Assembly (NCBI GenBank): GCA_963664285.2
Contig: CAXXNX010000060.1
Location: forward strand, 37,229-101,228
Source of the DNA: JAJCYL01 sp963664285
GTDB lineage: Bacteria; Bacteroidota; Bacteroidia; Cytophagales; Cyclobacteriaceae
Direction: 5' to 3'
DNA: 64,000 nt
Shown here: positions 9,457 through 20,029 of the stretch, in pieces
How positions within the stretch are numbered: position 1 is the stretch's first letter
How the letters are laid out: every line of letters begins with the position of its first letter
Notes under the pieces: generated by a model
Databases searched by the model: none
What the model was told of the DNA's origin: nothing
Seen by the model: only the letters and a program-made list of their open reading frames with translations
Made by a program: the position numbers and the translations under genes

Positions 9457-10665
9457 TTAAGTCGATTTGAAAACAAGGCCGATCGGAGTCTGATCTACCA
9501 GATGAGTCAATGGTTTGTAGACCGTTATGTAGAGGAGTTGAAAGAGAAGACTGGTCAAATCATCATTGATGTAGATGGTACCGATGACCCTACTCATGGA
9601 TCCCAACAACTCAGTTTGTATAATGGCTATTATGGACAGACTATGTACCATGAGTTGTTCTTTAAGGACGGGAACACCGGTCAGGTCATTTTACCAGTAC
9701 TACGTCCGGGCAATTGTCACTCCAACAAATGGTTTGTGGCCTTATTGAAAAGGATTGTCATTAAAATCAGAAAAAAACTGCCCTCAGTAAAGATCCTTAT
9801 TCGAGCGGATAGTGGCTTTTCAGGAGCATCTTTTTATCGGATAGCTAAGCAGTTTGACCTTCAATTTTGTTTAGGTATTAGTAGTAATGAAGTTTTAAAG
9901 ACTTTTACCAAACAGACTATCATTGAAGTAAAAAAGGAATATGCTTCAAAAATCATCAAACATCAAGAGTTTGTTGGCCCGTTTACTTACCAGGCCAAAA
10001 GCTGGGATCGTTCTGAAAAGCTGTACGCCAAAGTGGAGTCTACCGGAAAAGGAATGAATGTCCGTTACTTTGTGAGCAACTTTGAAGCGATGACCGCTCA
10101 ACAGATTTACTTTGATTTTTATGTCAAGCGAGGTGATGCCAGTGAAAATCGAATAAAGGAACTCAAAAACATGACTTATTCCGACCGGCTTTCCTGTCAT
10201 CGCTACTGGGCCAATTTCATGCGTTTAATCATCGCTACCCTCTGTTATGAAATGTTCCGGCAGATTAAATTATTAATTGCCAAAACAAAACACCACTTTG
10301 CTAAACGATGGCAAGTGGACAATATCCGGCTTTACCTGATGAAGGTTGGGGCGTGCCTGAAAGAAAGGAAAAGATCATTGACAATACAATTCTCAAGAGC
10401 CTTTAGATATCAATACCTGCTGGGCGATTTGCTTACGGTGAACTGACCGATCAGTTAAACAGTTTGGTTTAATCAAAAAAATGTTCTTCCATAAGAACAC
10501 AATAGAGCTTTGACTGAAAATTGAAAAATTCTAACAAAAAAACGCTCTAATGTCCTTTGAAATCCAGAAACCTGGTTGATCTTCAAATTAATACATACAC
10601 TCCAATCAAAAATAGTTAGCAACCCATTATTAATCCCAAAATTGGTGGCCTATGAATAATGCGGG

Positions 10666-11822
10666 ATAAGGCTAGGTAGAAAAATATCATCGTCCCTTGC
10701 TGCCTGCATATTTAGCAATCCGACTCGTAATCGGTTATTGATTTTACCATTCAATCTAAAACCAGCAAAAATCCTATTCTGAACATTTGCAGTATCTATG
10801 GCAACACCTATTCGTCGAGAGAAAAAAGGCCTGGCATCTTCAGTACCAAATGAGGCAAACAAGTCGGCATTTTCCAGGAAGAACTGCCGCCGCTCCGGAA
10901 AGAATATTTCAAAACGATCTACATTGGTTACTTGGCGGTCAACTTCTACCTGTGAGAAATCCGGATTAAAAGTAAGATCTAAGTTCATAGATGGAGTTAG
11001 GGCGATTTTGACATCCCCTCCTATCTCTCTTTCAAATTGAGTAGCATCATCTTCCTCAAAATCCTTACTTGCACCACCTGCCAGGTACGGAATTACAGAA
11101 ATATTAGAACCCGGTTTTGGTAGGGGTTTATCCCAAATAAGTTCACCGGTATAGGAAAGAGAATAGAGTCTAAAATTACGAGGAACCCTATTCCAGGCCG
11201 CCCGCTCATTAGTTTTACTTATCAACCCGGTAGGCGTTGAAATACCAGCGATCTGAACCTTCGGGAAATCGGATAGTTTTAAACGGAATGGCTAGCTCCG
11301 CTGACCAGGAATTGTCATTCATGCTGGACTCACCAATCCATTTGTTATCCCAGTCTAAAGAGAGGTCTTCTGGTAAACTACCACCATTGGCTATCAATCC
11401 TTCACGCTGTACCCATATGGATTGATACCGAAAGTATAAGCATTTGTCTGGTCACGAAATGTATCGAATATAAGGTTAACACTTTCAATCCCAGGACCTC
11501 GAAAATCGCGGCGTTGTGATAACATCACAAAATCACTACCCGGATCTGTGTCGTTGCATTTTATTCCCACATAGAGGTACACTTTATTGTAAGTAAGAAG
11601 TACCTCACACTGTGAAATAGAAAGTGAAGAGTCGTAAGGAAACGTTTGAATGAAATCCCTGGCCGGTTCTACATTAACCCAGGCTTCATCATCCAGAACA
11701 CCATCAATATTAATAGTGGAATTAACTTCATTAATATGAACAGTCTTTTTTTTAATTTCTTGCGCATGGTTTACATGAAACAGCAAGTTTAAAAGCAATA
11801 TTTGTATACCAAGAAATTTCAC
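10666..11822 (-). pseudogene. DUF5916/CBM9-like outer-membrane-associated protein, truncated and frameshifted
   Basis: The N-terminal part (11822-11394) has a signal peptide (MKFLGIQILLLNLLFHVNHAQ) and a CBM9-like carbohydrate-binding region (INIDGVLDDEAWVNVEPARDF, then DQTNAYTFGINPYG). A second block (11397-11215) holds the end of this domain (SWSAELAIPFKTIRF). The third (11225-10666) is the start of DUF5916 (DFSQVEVDRQVTNVDRFEIF, FPERRQFFLENADLF). Frame changes occur near 11395 and 11220. The 3' half is missing: the gene stops at the IS1380 end at 10665. Intact family members are several hundred residues longer, with a C-terminal beta-barrel-like region. Confidence 0.85.
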
Positions 11823-12014
11823 CCCTCCCCTAATAATGACAAATTTATTTCAAAAAAACTGGGGATTAATTTCATTCAATGCTCACTATACGATAAGAGG
11901 TATCTTATCCTTATAAATATTATATATAAGTCATAGTACTTGAACTTACAATATTATATTACTGTCAGAAAACAAGGCTTGCTAAGTACTGAAAAAGAAA
12001 CAACCTTTACGAAA

Positions 12015-13310
12015 ATGAAAAATCCAAAAATCACCACGTACTGCATTCTGTTAATAGCTATTTGTACGATTGCCTGTAGTAGATCTGTCAATGAGCATCA
12101 GGAGAGCACAGTTGTCTTCAAAGGAGGGCAAATCATTGATGGTAAAGGCAATGTCATAAATAATGGAGTGTTGGTCACCAAAAACGGTAAAATTGAATCG
12201 GTAACTGATTCCAATCAATACGAAATTTCCGAAAATGCTGAAGTGATTGACATAACAGGCAAAACAATCATGCCCGGTTTGATCAATTCTCATGGTCATA
12301 TTGGCGATGTTAAGGGTCTGGAGTCAGGGAATTATTCCAGCGAAAATATTCTGGTTCAATTAAGGCTCAATGCGAGGTATGGAGTAACTACTATTCTCAG
12401 TCTCGGCGGTGATGGTAGTGAGGTGACAGATATAACTGCATCTCAGCAATCAGCCGGTCTTGACTATTCCCGGCTTTTCATCGCCGGTCAGGTTGTAACC
12501 GGAAGCACACCTGAAGAAGCGATTGCCATTGTTAATCAAAACGCTTCTCTACCAACTGATTTTATCAAGATCAGGGTGGACGATAACCTGGGGTCATCTG
12601 AAAAAATGTCTCCGGAAATATATCAGGCAGTTATAGATCGGGCACATGAACTCAATCTGCCTTTAGCCGCACATCTCTTCTATCTTAATGACGCAAAATC
12701 ATTATTAGCATCCGGAGCAGATTTTATCGCTCATAGTATCAGGGATAGATCTGTTGACAACGAAGTAATTGCTCTGTTCAAAGAAAAGAATGTCTGTTAC
12801 TGTCCCACCCTAACCAGAGAGATTTCTACTTTTATTTACGAATCGACTCCCGAATTTTTCAGTGACCCATTCTTTCTTAAGGAAGTGGACCCCAACATTA
12901 TAAACACATTAAATGACCCTGAAAGGCAGCAAAAGATAAGAGAAAGTCGAAGCGCTCAGCTCTATAAACAAGCGCTTGATACTGCTCTTTTAAACTTAAA
13001 ACTTCTGAGTGATTCAGGAGTAACAATTGCTTTCGGAACTGATTCAGGGCCTCCTGCTCGTTTTCAAGGCTACTTTGAACACCTTGAACTTGAATTGATG
13101 GTTCAAGCAGGTCTTACACCCATGCAAGCCATTGTATCAGCAACCGGTCAGGCGGCAGAGTGCTTGAAGTTAAATGACATTGGAACATTGGAAAAAGGAA
13201 AATGGGCCGATTTTATCATTCTTACTAATAGTCCGCTTGAGAATATAATCAATACACGATCTATAGAATCGGTTTGGATATCTGGTAATAAAGTCCCGGA
13301 GAAATTATAA
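12015..13310 (+). CDS. Lipoprotein amidohydrolase (imidazolonepropionase-like)
   Basis: 431 aa from the ATG at 12015, preferred over an upstream in-frame ATG at 11940 because it begins a lipoprotein signal (MKNPKITTYCILLIAICTIAC, acylated Cys21). Amidohydrolase motifs are GLINSHGHIGDV (HxH metal site), AAHLFYLNDA and ADFIAHSIRD (metal His), and FGTDSGPPARFQGY (metal Asp). The C-terminal composite-domain strand is KGKWADFIILTNSPLENI. Predicted to be an exported zinc- or iron-dependent hydrolase of a cyclic amide or dipeptide; the substrate is not predictable. It is intact, unlike the related pseudogene at 6668. Confidence 0.85.
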   Translation: MKNPKITTYCILLIAICTIACSRSVNEHQESTVVFKGGQIIDGKGNVINNGVLVTKNGKIESVTDSNQYEISENAEVIDITGKTIMPGLINSHGHIGDVKGLESGNYSSENILVQLRLNARYGVTTILSLGGDGSEVTDITASQQSAGLDYSRLFIAGQVVTGSTPEEAIAIVNQNASLPTDFIKIRVDDNLGSSEKMSPEIYQAVIDRAHELNLPLAAHLFYLNDAKSLLASGADFIAHSIRDRSVDNEVIALFKEKNVCYCPTLTREISTFIYESTPEFFSDPFFLKEVDPNIINTLNDPERQQKIRESRSAQLYKQALDTALLNLKLLSDSGVTIAFGTDSGPPARFQGYFEHLELELMVQAGLTPMQAIVSATGQAAECLKLNDIGTLEKGKWADFIILTNSPLENIINTRSIESVWISGNKVPEKL

Positions 13311-13409
13311 ACATTCACCTACCAGCTATCGGGATACCATTTTTGGCGACAATTCACCTTGTCGGTCGTTGAATGAAATTGTTCTGATTAATAGGTACCT
13401 ACTTACCGT

Positions 13410-13667
13410 CTACAAAAGTTCCATCTTCTTTAGATGATCAACCCAGGGCTTATATCCATTTCTATTCAGATGCAGACCATCATCGGTCGGCTCTTCTCTA
13501 AGTCGCTGACGTGAGTCAAGAAAGAGTGGGAAGAAATTGATGAAACGTACCCCGCTGTCCGATGCTATTATGAATAAAAGCTGGTTAGTCATTAGAACGT
13601 GATATTGTTTATCGTAGCGCTGTGGAAATCCTGGATACTCCGGGTTAACAGGGAGACTAATAATCAA
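13410..13667 (-). pseudogene. C-terminal fragment of an SGNH/GDSL hydrolase
   Basis: The segment FINFFPLFLDSRQRLREEPT followed by DDGLHLNRNGYKPWVDHLKK contains the block V catalytic motif (D-G-x-H) of SGNH hydrolases near the C-terminus. About 85 residues remain of an expected 200 or more; blocks I-III are absent. It overlaps the E1 dehydrogenase stop by about 10 nt, so the upstream part was probably lost by deletion. Confidence 0.65.
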
Positions 13668-15733
13668 GTACTTCCTTAATGGCGATCACAACTTTGTCAA
13701 CAGAGGGTATCATTGTTTTTTCCAATGCGGAATTCAAAGGAATAGCAGGCATGTTTTCTGAACCCATCATTTTAACCGGTGCATCAAGGTGTTCAAAACA
13801 ATTTTCCTGTATTCTGGCGGCGATACTTTGAGCGAATGAGTTATCTACGGGCTCTTCTGTAATCACCAGACATCTCCCATGCTTCCTGACAGCATCGAAA
13901 ATCAGGTTCGTATCAAGGGGAAAAAGTGTTCTGAGATCAATTATCTCAACGCGACCTTTGAATTTTTTCGAGGCATTCAGCGCCCAGTGAACACCCATAC
14001 CATAGGTGATGACAGCCAATGTACTTTCTGACGGTGTCGTTGATTCTAAAACAATACTTCCTTTGCCAAATGGTATGACATAGTCACTGGATGGCTCTAT
14101 ACATTTAGCAGCCTCTGTTCCCTTCACTTTGGACCAGTAAAGTCCTTTGTGTTCAAACATCACTACAGGATTGGGATCAAGGAAGGCTGACTTCATCAGA
14201 CCCTTCATGTCAGCGGCGTTACTGGGATAAGCTACTTTGATTCCCTTAATATTACAGACCACCGATTCGACACTAGTACTATGGTAAGGCCCCCCGCTAC
14301 CGTATGCACCTATAGGAACTCTTATTATAGTGGTCACTGGCCATTTTCCATTGGATAAGTAATAGGAGCGACTGACTTCTGAGAACAATTGATTCAAACC
14401 GGGCCATATGTAATCAGCAAATTGTACTTCAACGATGGGCTTAAGACCAACAGCTGACATTCCTACAGTACTGCCAATAATAAAAGCCTCCTGGATGGGT
14501 GTATTAAATACCCTATTTTTCCCAAATTTCTCAGCTAAAGTCGCTGCTTCTCTAAAAACACCTCCCAATCTTAATCCAACATCCTGGCCATACAATAGAC
14601 ATTCAGGATATTCTTCCATTAGTTCTTCCACCGCATGCAAGGCAGCGTCTACCATCATAGTGGTTTCGCCATTTTCCGGTTTACGCACACCCTTTTCCTC
14701 CGTTACGTTTGTCGGAGCAAAATCATATGTAAACAAATCTTCTGGCTTAGGGTCGGCTGCCATCGTGGCACGTTCAAAATCTTGGTCAACCACTTTATGT
14801 GCGTCACTTTGAATTTTATTCAGTTTCTTGACCAAAATACCTTCCTCGACCAATTGATCTTTAAAAAAGGGAAAAGGATCATACTCTTTATGGTAATCAA
14901 GATCATCTCGATACCACTCTTTCCTTACCCCTGAAGTATGATGACTCAGCAATGGCACTTTGGCATGTATCAACGCTGGTTTCCTGGTATTTCTTACCGT
15001 TTCAATAACTTCCGTCACTATAGGATAGCACTTGAAAAAGTTAGTACCATTTAATTTATAAACCTCTATACCGGGAAATCCCTTCACATATTCTGATGAG
15101 TCCATAGCCCGGATCTCACTAGCATGCGCTGAAATATCCCACTCATTATCCTGCGCCAGGTATACTATAGGTAACTGTCTCAAAGCAGCCATTTGAAAAG
15201 CTTCTGCAACCTCTCCTTCTGTAACGGATGCATCACCCCAGAGAGAAAACCACTACTGGCGCTTCTCCGGTTGTCTTATACTTATTCAGTCCCTGCTGTT
15301 CGCGATATTGAATGCCGAGGGCAATACCAGTAGTTGGAGTGGCTTGCATTCCAGTTGCAGAGGATTGATGTGGTATTTTGGGCTTATCAGGATCTCTTAG
15401 GCTGGGGTGTGAATAGTATGATCGCCCTCCTGAAAAAGGGTCGTCTCGCTTGGCCATCAGTTGAAGCATTAGATCATAGGGCGTGCATCCGATGCCTAAC
15501 AAAATAGCGTCATCCCGGTAATAGGGAGCTATAAAATCCTGGAGTTTTAGCTGCAATCCTACCGCGAGCTGAATGGCCTCATGCCCCCTGGAGGTGGCAT
15601 GGACATATTTGGAGGTTAATTTTGCATTAGCCTCATATTTTTCAGACATGGCCTTAGCTGTGGCCATGAGTTCAAAGGCTTTCAGCAAAACATCCTCAGT
15701 TATCGCTAACTGATCCAATACTGTTTTACTCAT
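13657..15733 (-). CDS. Fused 2-oxoacid dehydrogenase E1 alpha/beta subunit, single frameshift
   Basis: Thiamine-diphosphate-dependent E1 component of a 2-oxoacid (branched-chain or pyruvate-type) dehydrogenase complex, with alpha and beta halves fused as is common in Bacteroidota. The alpha half shows ATSRGHEAIQLAVG, PYYRDDAILLGIG and the ThDP motif from GDASVTEGE to QDNEWDIS. The beta half shows QEAFIIGSTVGMSAVGLKP, FADYIWPGLNQLFSEVSR, GSGGPYHSTSVES and ITEEPVDNSFAQSIAARIQE. The frame breaks near 15235: CTCTGGGGTGATG should read CTGGGTGATG, so one extra G in a G run turns FSLGDAS into FSLG-stop. The rest is intact over about 690 codons. A sequencing error or a recent mutation is equally possible for this central enzyme. 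Confidence 0.85.
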
Positions 15734-15938
15734 TCTTGGGTCTTAATACAAATATAAGGCTATTCAACGCTTAGCCTCGAAATTACAGGACCATCATATT
15801 GTTCTATGAAGGGGTATGGCCCCAAGTCAAAGAAGGTCACATTGAACCGGTCGAAATGTAAGCTAAGGAGCAATAAATGAGGTTTCGACAGGCTCCTGAT
15901 AACAATTGAACTTTTGAAACAGCTTCTCTAAAATTTTT

Positions 15939-17330
15939 TTAACCGCCTCCGGCAAATATTCCAAAGATACCGAGCATATTCAAAAGTACGGCCAGGATAA
16001 CCAATGGGCATATGAATCGGATAAAGAATATAAATACCTTGGATGGCGTGCCACCCGGAGTAAATAATTCCGACCCCTCTCCAAGTTCAGTGACAATCTT
16101 ATCAATAGGCATAACCCATCCCACATAGACGCAGGTTGCCAAGGCTACAACAACAATAAAGAATGTTCCCCAGAAATAGTCTAATAATGCTTGATAACCT
16201 ACAATAGGTGCATCCAACCAGGGCAAACTGACACTCATCTCGGTAAAAAATGAATTGGCTCCCCATGATAAGGATGAGGGGACACCAAACAAAAAGACCA
16301 AACCTCCAACTACCCAAGCTGATTTCTTACGTGACCACTTCTTCTCATCAATAAAATAGGATGAAGGAACTTCAAGCATAGAAATTGATGAAGTGAGTGC
16401 GGCCACCATCAATAACAAGAAGAAAAAGGCACCGATGATTGAGCCACCAGGCATAGAATTAAAGATTTCAGGAAGTACAACAAATACTAGAGCTTGTCCC
16501 TCCGCAGGGTCTTTGCCAAAAGCGAAAACTGCTGGAAAGATCATAAAGCCAGCCAACAGTGCGACACTTGCGTCCATAAACCCTACCCAGACAGCACTAC
16601 TGACAATGTTCGCATCTTTAGGTAAATAAGAGCCATAGGTTATCATGATGCCCCAGCCTATACTCATAGAGAAAAAAGCCTGACCAAGTGCCACTAAAAA
16701 TGTATTTCCAGTTACTTTGCTGAAATCAGGATTTAGATAAAAGTCAAGACCAGCCATAGCACCATCAAGCATTAATGCTCTGATCGCGACGATCAGAATT
16801 AGCACAAACAGCAGGGGCATAAGGATTTTTGCAGCTTTCTCAATGCCGCCGGAAACTCCCAATTGAACTATGAAGATGGTAATTAGAACAAAAAGAGCCA
16901 TTAGCGGTATTGTATATCCAGCATTGGCTGCAAAATCAGCAAAGCTTCCCGTTGACCCAGTTATTGATTTAAAAATGAAAGCAATGGTCCAACCAGCGAT
17001 ATTGGCATAGTAAGCAAGAACAAAGAAACTTACTCCTATGGCCATTACAGCACCTATACCTACCCAGAATGGAGATGCGCCGGTGCCTTTGAACGCTCCA
17101 ATAGGACTCTTACTGCTTAACCTGCCTAGTCCGATCTCAGTGAAAAGGAGTGGTACTCCTATGAGGATCACACACATGACATAAATCAACACAAATGCTC
17201 CTCCACCGTTTTCACCTGTGATATAAGGGAATCTCCAAATATTACCCAAGCCAACTGCAGAACCTGCGGTGGCCATAATAAAACCAAACTTACTACTCCA
17301 TTTTTCTCTAGATGCGTCCATTGTTTCCAT
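15939..17330 (-). CDS. Neurotransmitter:sodium symporter (NSS/SNF) family transporter
   Basis: 463 aa from the ATG at 17330, which opens METMDASREKWSSKFGFIM; an in-frame ATG 11 codons upstream at 17363 is less likely. Polytopic inner-membrane protein with about 11-12 transmembrane helices. The first carries the unwound Na+/substrate motif GSAVGLGNIWRFPY followed by ENGGGAFVLIY. Helix 6 is represented by ALGQAFFSMSIGWGIMITYGSYL and helix 8 by TSSISMLEVPSSYF. The family imports amino acids or related amines with Na+. The substrate is not determinable. No operon partner is visible. Confidence 0.9.
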   Translation of the reverse strand: METMDASREKWSSKFGFIMATAGSAVGLGNIWRFPYITGENGGGAFVLIYVMCVILIGVPLLFTEIGLGRLSSKSPIGAFKGTGASPFWVGIGAVMAIGVSFFVLAYYANIAGWTIAFIFKSITGSTGSFADFAANAGYTIPLMALFVLITIFIVQLGVSGGIEKAAKILMPLLFVLILIVAIRALMLDGAMAGLDFYLNPDFSKVTGNTFLVALGQAFFSMSIGWGIMITYGSYLPKDANIVSSAVWVGFMDASVALLAGFMIFPAVFAFGKDPAEGQALVFVVLPEIFNSMPGGSIIGAFFFLLLMVAALTSSISMLEVPSSYFIDEKKWSRKKSAWVVGGLVFLFGVPSSLSWGANSFFTEMSVSLPWLDAPIVGYQALLDYFWGTFFIVVVALATCVYVGWVMPIDKIVTELGEGSELFTPGGTPSKVFIFFIRFICPLVILAVLLNMLGIFGIFAGGG

Positions 17331-17546
17331 ATAAATTCTTTTAAAGCGGCTAAAATAAAACATTCCTACTGTTAGGCAGTAGTTTTAATATTTCCCATGA
17401 TTTTTAATAGATTTAATGTTAGGAAATCGAGATAGTATGTGCACATTACGTTTAGATGAATATTTTCTGATCGAAATTCCCTGTCTGCAGACAGGCAAGC
17501 AACTCTGCGATGAAATCAATTGTTTACATGAAACCAAGCGCGCTAC

Positions 17547-18275
17547 ATGAAAATACTGACGCTAATATTATTATTCACAGTTTTATTTAGCGCAACGCAC
17601 GCTGATAACTATGTATATAAAGTTATTCTTGTAAGAGCTGCACCCGATAAATTACAGGAGTTAATCGAGCTGCTCAAGCAAGATATGGTTAACTACCAAA
17701 AATTCGGAATGGAAAAACCCTATATGATGCGACACAGCCAGGGAGATCAATGGGATCTTTTCATTATCTGGCCGATCGAATCAATGGGTAAGTATTTTAA
17801 CGAAACTAACATGCTTAAACGAGCTGAATCCGTATTACTGGATAAGCCCTATGACAATATAATTTGGGATTATATCGCACACCACGAAGAACTTTTTGTT
17901 GAAGGACCTAAGCTGACAGAATTCAAAAATATGTTTGATAGTTATGACTATTATCATGTGGAAATGTTCATAGCGCTCGCCAATAAAAGACGTGAACTAC
18001 TCAATGAGCGGGTAATGGAAAACGACTATCTAATAGCAATTGGCAGAAGGCCAAATCTGATCTTCAATAAGGTCGCTGGGAGCAGATGGGATAATTTTTC
18101 CATTGGTTTTTATGAAGATATTAAAGATTATGCGGCCAGCGCAGATATTGATCCAATGCTCAAAGAGAAAGCAGCACGGGAAGCAGGGTTTAAAGGAGCA
18201 GATTTTATTGGTAGTTACTTAAGACGCTTCATCAATGAGCATCACGATACACTGGCTGGTGCTATAAAAAATTAA
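17547..18275 (+). CDS. Secreted protein of unknown function, alpha/beta-barrel-like
   Basis: 242 aa with a signal peptide (MKILTLILLFTVLFSATHA). The first half (VYKVILVRAAPDKLQELIEL, then WDLFIIWPIESMGKYF) resembles dimeric alpha/beta-barrel (NIPSNAP/antibiotic-monooxygenase-like) proteins in pattern: a strand, a helix counting residues of a quantity, and a hydrophobic strand. A second copy of the pattern starts at DYYHVEMFIALANKRRELLN. This is a structural guess only, with no active-site evidence. It ends 11 nt before the convergent FISUMP gene. Confidence 0.6.
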   Translation: MKILTLILLFTVLFSATHADNYVYKVILVRAAPDKLQELIELLKQDMVNYQKFGMEKPYMMRHSQGDQWDLFIIWPIESMGKYFNETNMLKRAESVLLDKPYDNIIWDYIAHHEELFVEGPKLTEFKNMFDSYDYYHVEMFIALANKRRELLNERVMENDYLIAIGRRPNLIFNKVAGSRWDNFSIGFYEDIKDYAASADIDPMLKEKAAREAGFKGADFIGSYLRRFINEHHDTLAGAIKN

Positions 18276-18286
18276 ATTATAAACCA

Positions 18287-18883
18287 CTATTTGTCATACC
18301 CTTCATAATTCTTCACACACCGTACACTATTTCTATTTTTGTTGCTAACAGCCGAATGAGTGATATCATCCAATTGGTAGTGAATGCTAATTACGCCACC
18401 ACTAGTTTCCGATACATGGTGACTTTCAGAATCCCAGAAATTAGCCAAATGACCGGCGCTGTAAAACCGATTGTTAGTATCACCCATGCCTCCAAACTCA
18501 GCATTAAAATTGCTCATACCCTCGGGACGTAATTCTTTCCCGGCTTTTTTGATACCGCCAAACATGTTAAAAAGGGAAGCCCATTCATCAAAATTGGGCA
18601 CATGCCACCCTGTTGGACAGGATTCATGGGCGTCATGCCAATCATAAAGACGACCCAAACCTTCACAATAGGCGTCTTCAAATTTGTAACATTCGGAATG
18701 TGGAGATTTATATCTCAAATTTTGTGCTAGCCATACCCTGTCAACCGTATCGCTTACCAGTTTGGTTCGTATAGTGACTATTCTGCAAACCGTGCCATCT
18801 CTCGGGTCTGTGAAAGATCCTGCTTCCTGTGAATTAGCTTGAATTGTGTTTAATACAATAAGAATGAATAATAAAGCCCGCAT
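18287..18883 (-). CDS. FISUMP-domain secreted protein
   Basis: 198 aa with a signal peptide (MRALLFILIVLNTIQANSQ). The Fibrobacter succinogenes major paralogous domain is recognisable by WLAQNLRY, GRLYDWHDAHESCPTGWHVP, a central FGGIKKAGKELRPEG, FWDSESH, and the terminal NRNSVRCVKN with paired cysteines. The domain is common in secreted Bacteroidota and Fibrobacteres proteins; its function is unknown, with surface or adhesion roles suspected. Confidence 0.8.
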   Translation of the reverse strand: MRALLFILIVLNTIQANSQEAGSFTDPRDGTVCRIVTIRTKLVSDTVDRVWLAQNLRYKSPHSECYKFEDAYCEGLGRLYDWHDAHESCPTGWHVPNFDEWASLFNMFGGIKKAGKELRPEGMSNFNAEFGGMGDTNNRFYSAGHLANFWDSESHHVSETSGGVISIHYQLDDITHSAVSNKNRNSVRCVKNYEGYDK

Positions 18884-19000
18884 TTTATTTCAGTTAAAGA
18901 CGTAAGATTAACGCATTCCCCGTTTTTACTATTAAAGGGTTATTCTACAGTATTTTCAAATGCAATAATATCCTATGATCATCTTAATACGCCTTAACAA

Positions 19001-19052
19001 TTGAGCAAATGAACTAAAAATGTGTATATTGATGTTGTTACATATATGTAAC
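19001..19052 (+). promoter_or_regulatory. Promoter with palindromic operator upstream of the DoxX gene
   Basis: A -33-like TTG (19001-19003) and a -7-like TATATTG (19025-19031) lie ahead of a perfect 16-bp palindrome GTTACATATATGTAAC (19037-19052), which would overlap the start of transcription. The spacing fits the Bacteroidota primary sigma factor loosely. A palindrome of this size at +1 suggests repression by a dimeric TetR-, MarR- or HxlR-type regulator; no such regulator gene is adjacent. Confidence 0.5.
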
Positions 19053-19081
19053 CCACTGTTCAACCTAAAAATCCATAAAAA

Positions 19082-19441
19082 ATGAACAAACTACCTCTAA
19101 GTCTTATTGGCCGTATTATGTTTGCTATTCCCATGCTTGTTTTTGGCATATTCCACTTTGGTAATGCTGATGCTATGGCTGGCATGGTTCCAATTCCAGG
19201 CGGCGTTATTTGGATATATCTGACTGGAACTGCTTTAATAGCAGCCGCTGTGTCAATGTTTATCAACAAAAAGATGAAATTGGCAACTTTTCTATTAGGA
19301 ATTATGCTGTTGATCTTTGTTTTATCAATGCATTTGCCCGGAGTGATAGGCGGAAATGAATCCTCAATGCCTATGTTATTGAAAGACTTTGCATTGGCAG
19401 GCGGTGCATTTGTTATTTCAGGAAACTCAAGTGATGAGTAA
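19082..19441 (+). CDS. DoxX-like small membrane protein
   Basis: 119 aa with four predicted transmembrane helices (GRIMFAIPMLVFGIFHFGNA; GVIWIYLTGTALIAAAVSMF; KLATFLLGIMLLIFVLSMHL; LLKDFALAGGAFVIS). The pattern and the GIFHF element match the DoxX/DoxD-related family of four-helix inner-membrane proteins, implicated in redox or thiol stress in some bacteria; the precise function is unknown. It is preceded by a palindromic operator candidate. Its natural terminator (20030) has been pushed away by an IS200 insertion. Confidence 0.8.
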   Translation: MNKLPLSLIGRIMFAIPMLVFGIFHFGNADAMAGMVPIPGGVIWIYLTGTALIAAAVSMFINKKMKLATFLLGIMLLIFVLSMHLPGVIGGNESSMPMLLKDFALAGGAFVISGNSSDE

Positions 19442-19473
19442 AAAACCACCTTCTAAGAATGTGGCTTTGACTT

Positions 19474-19984
19474 GCCCCCAAAGGGGGCTTTAAAAATCAA
19501 ACTTATGTTGTTGCTCCTCTGCTTGTTTTTCCCTGTTTCTCCTGATACTTCATGTATCTTTTTATTGTCTCTTCATCTATTCCAACTGTGCTAGCAATGT
19601 ATCCTCTTGCCCAAAAGTGATTTCCCCAGGAGGGCTTTTGCTTCAGTTTTGGATAACTCTTAAACATCTTGATCGCCAACTTACCTTTCAATACACCCAT
19701 CAAGGTCGAGACAGACACCTTTGGAGGAATCGACACCACAAGATGAATGTGATTGGTTTGTACATTCATCTCTTCAATAACACAACCCTTCCATTCACAC
19801 AACATTCTTATATCTTCTTCGATCAGCGTCTTGATCTGACCTGTCAAAATCCTAAACCGATATTTAGGCGCCCACACAATGTGGTAATCGCATTTGTATA
19901 CTACATGCGACAGCTTCTTATATTTACTCATGCCGCAAAGTTACGGCACAGCCTTAACAACATGACCACCGTCAAAGACGGTGG
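19474..19984 (-). mobile_element. IS200-type element with hairpin ends
   Basis: A single tnpA (no tnpB) lies between two subterminal hairpins: GCCCCCAAAGGGGGC (19474-19488) and CCACC-GTCAAAGAC-GGTGG (19966-19984). This is the architecture of IS200/IS605 ends, which transpose as single strands without inverted repeats or target duplication. The true ends lie slightly outside these coordinates and cannot be fixed without an empty site. Confidence 0.8.
19503..19931 (-). CDS. tnpA: IS200/IS605-family transposase TnpA (Y1 HUH)
   Basis: 142 aa, the usual size. It has HIVWAPKYRFRIL, the HUH metal motif in QTNHIHLVVSIPP, FWARGYIASTVGI, and the catalytic tyrosine helix ETIKRYMKYQ. The frame is complete, so the enzyme may be active. 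It catalyses single-strand excision and integration. Confidence 0.9.
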   Translation of the reverse strand: MSKYKKLSHVVYKCDYHIVWAPKYRFRILTGQIKTLIEEDIRMLCEWKGCVIEEMNVQTNHIHLVVSIPPKVSVSTLMGVLKGKLAIKMFKSYPKLKQKPSWGNHFWARGYIASTVGIDEETIKRYMKYQEKQGKTSRGATT

Positions 19985-20029
19985 GTTTTTAAGTTAAACT
20001 AAAAATCGAGATCATAAAATGTAAAATAG

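Larger units (their letters stand above)
7755..10446 (+). pseudogene. IS1380 transposase of copy A, split by copy B
   Basis: The reading frame begins as in intact copies at 7755 (MPEYKEKDTVFYRG) and stays intact to 8085. It resumes after the nested element at 9461, and the remaining frame is intact to the stop at 10446. Removing 8086-9460 (copy B plus one TTAA) restores the complete 438-codon frame. One substitution against other copies is visible in the first part (LHQRVF for LRQRVF). The DDE catalytic regions IIIDVDGTDD, ILIRADSGFSG and RGDASENRIKELK all lie in the right part. Confidence 0.9.
7670..10665 (+). mobile_element. IS1380-family element, copy A, interrupted by copy B
   Basis: The outer element consists of 7670-8085 and 9461-10665, together 1,621 bp, exactly the length of the uninterrupted copies in this window. 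Its ends are CCCGAAAAATTCATAG and (reverse-complemented) CCCGCATTATTCATAG. The left flank is TTAA but the right flank is ATAA. The genes on the two sides are different (amidohydrolase, DUF5916), so this is not a simple insertion: either recombination between copies or a deletion brought the flanks together. Confidence 0.9.

Noticed and set aside
15235..15245. Programmed frameshift in the E1 dehydrogenase gene
   Set aside because: The site is a plain G-run insertion without a slippery heptamer plus stimulator; an error or mutation is simpler.
19474..19984. CRISPR-like short repeats near the IS200 hairpins
   Set aside because: Only two different hairpins, no regular spacing and no cas genes; they are IS200 subterminal structures.
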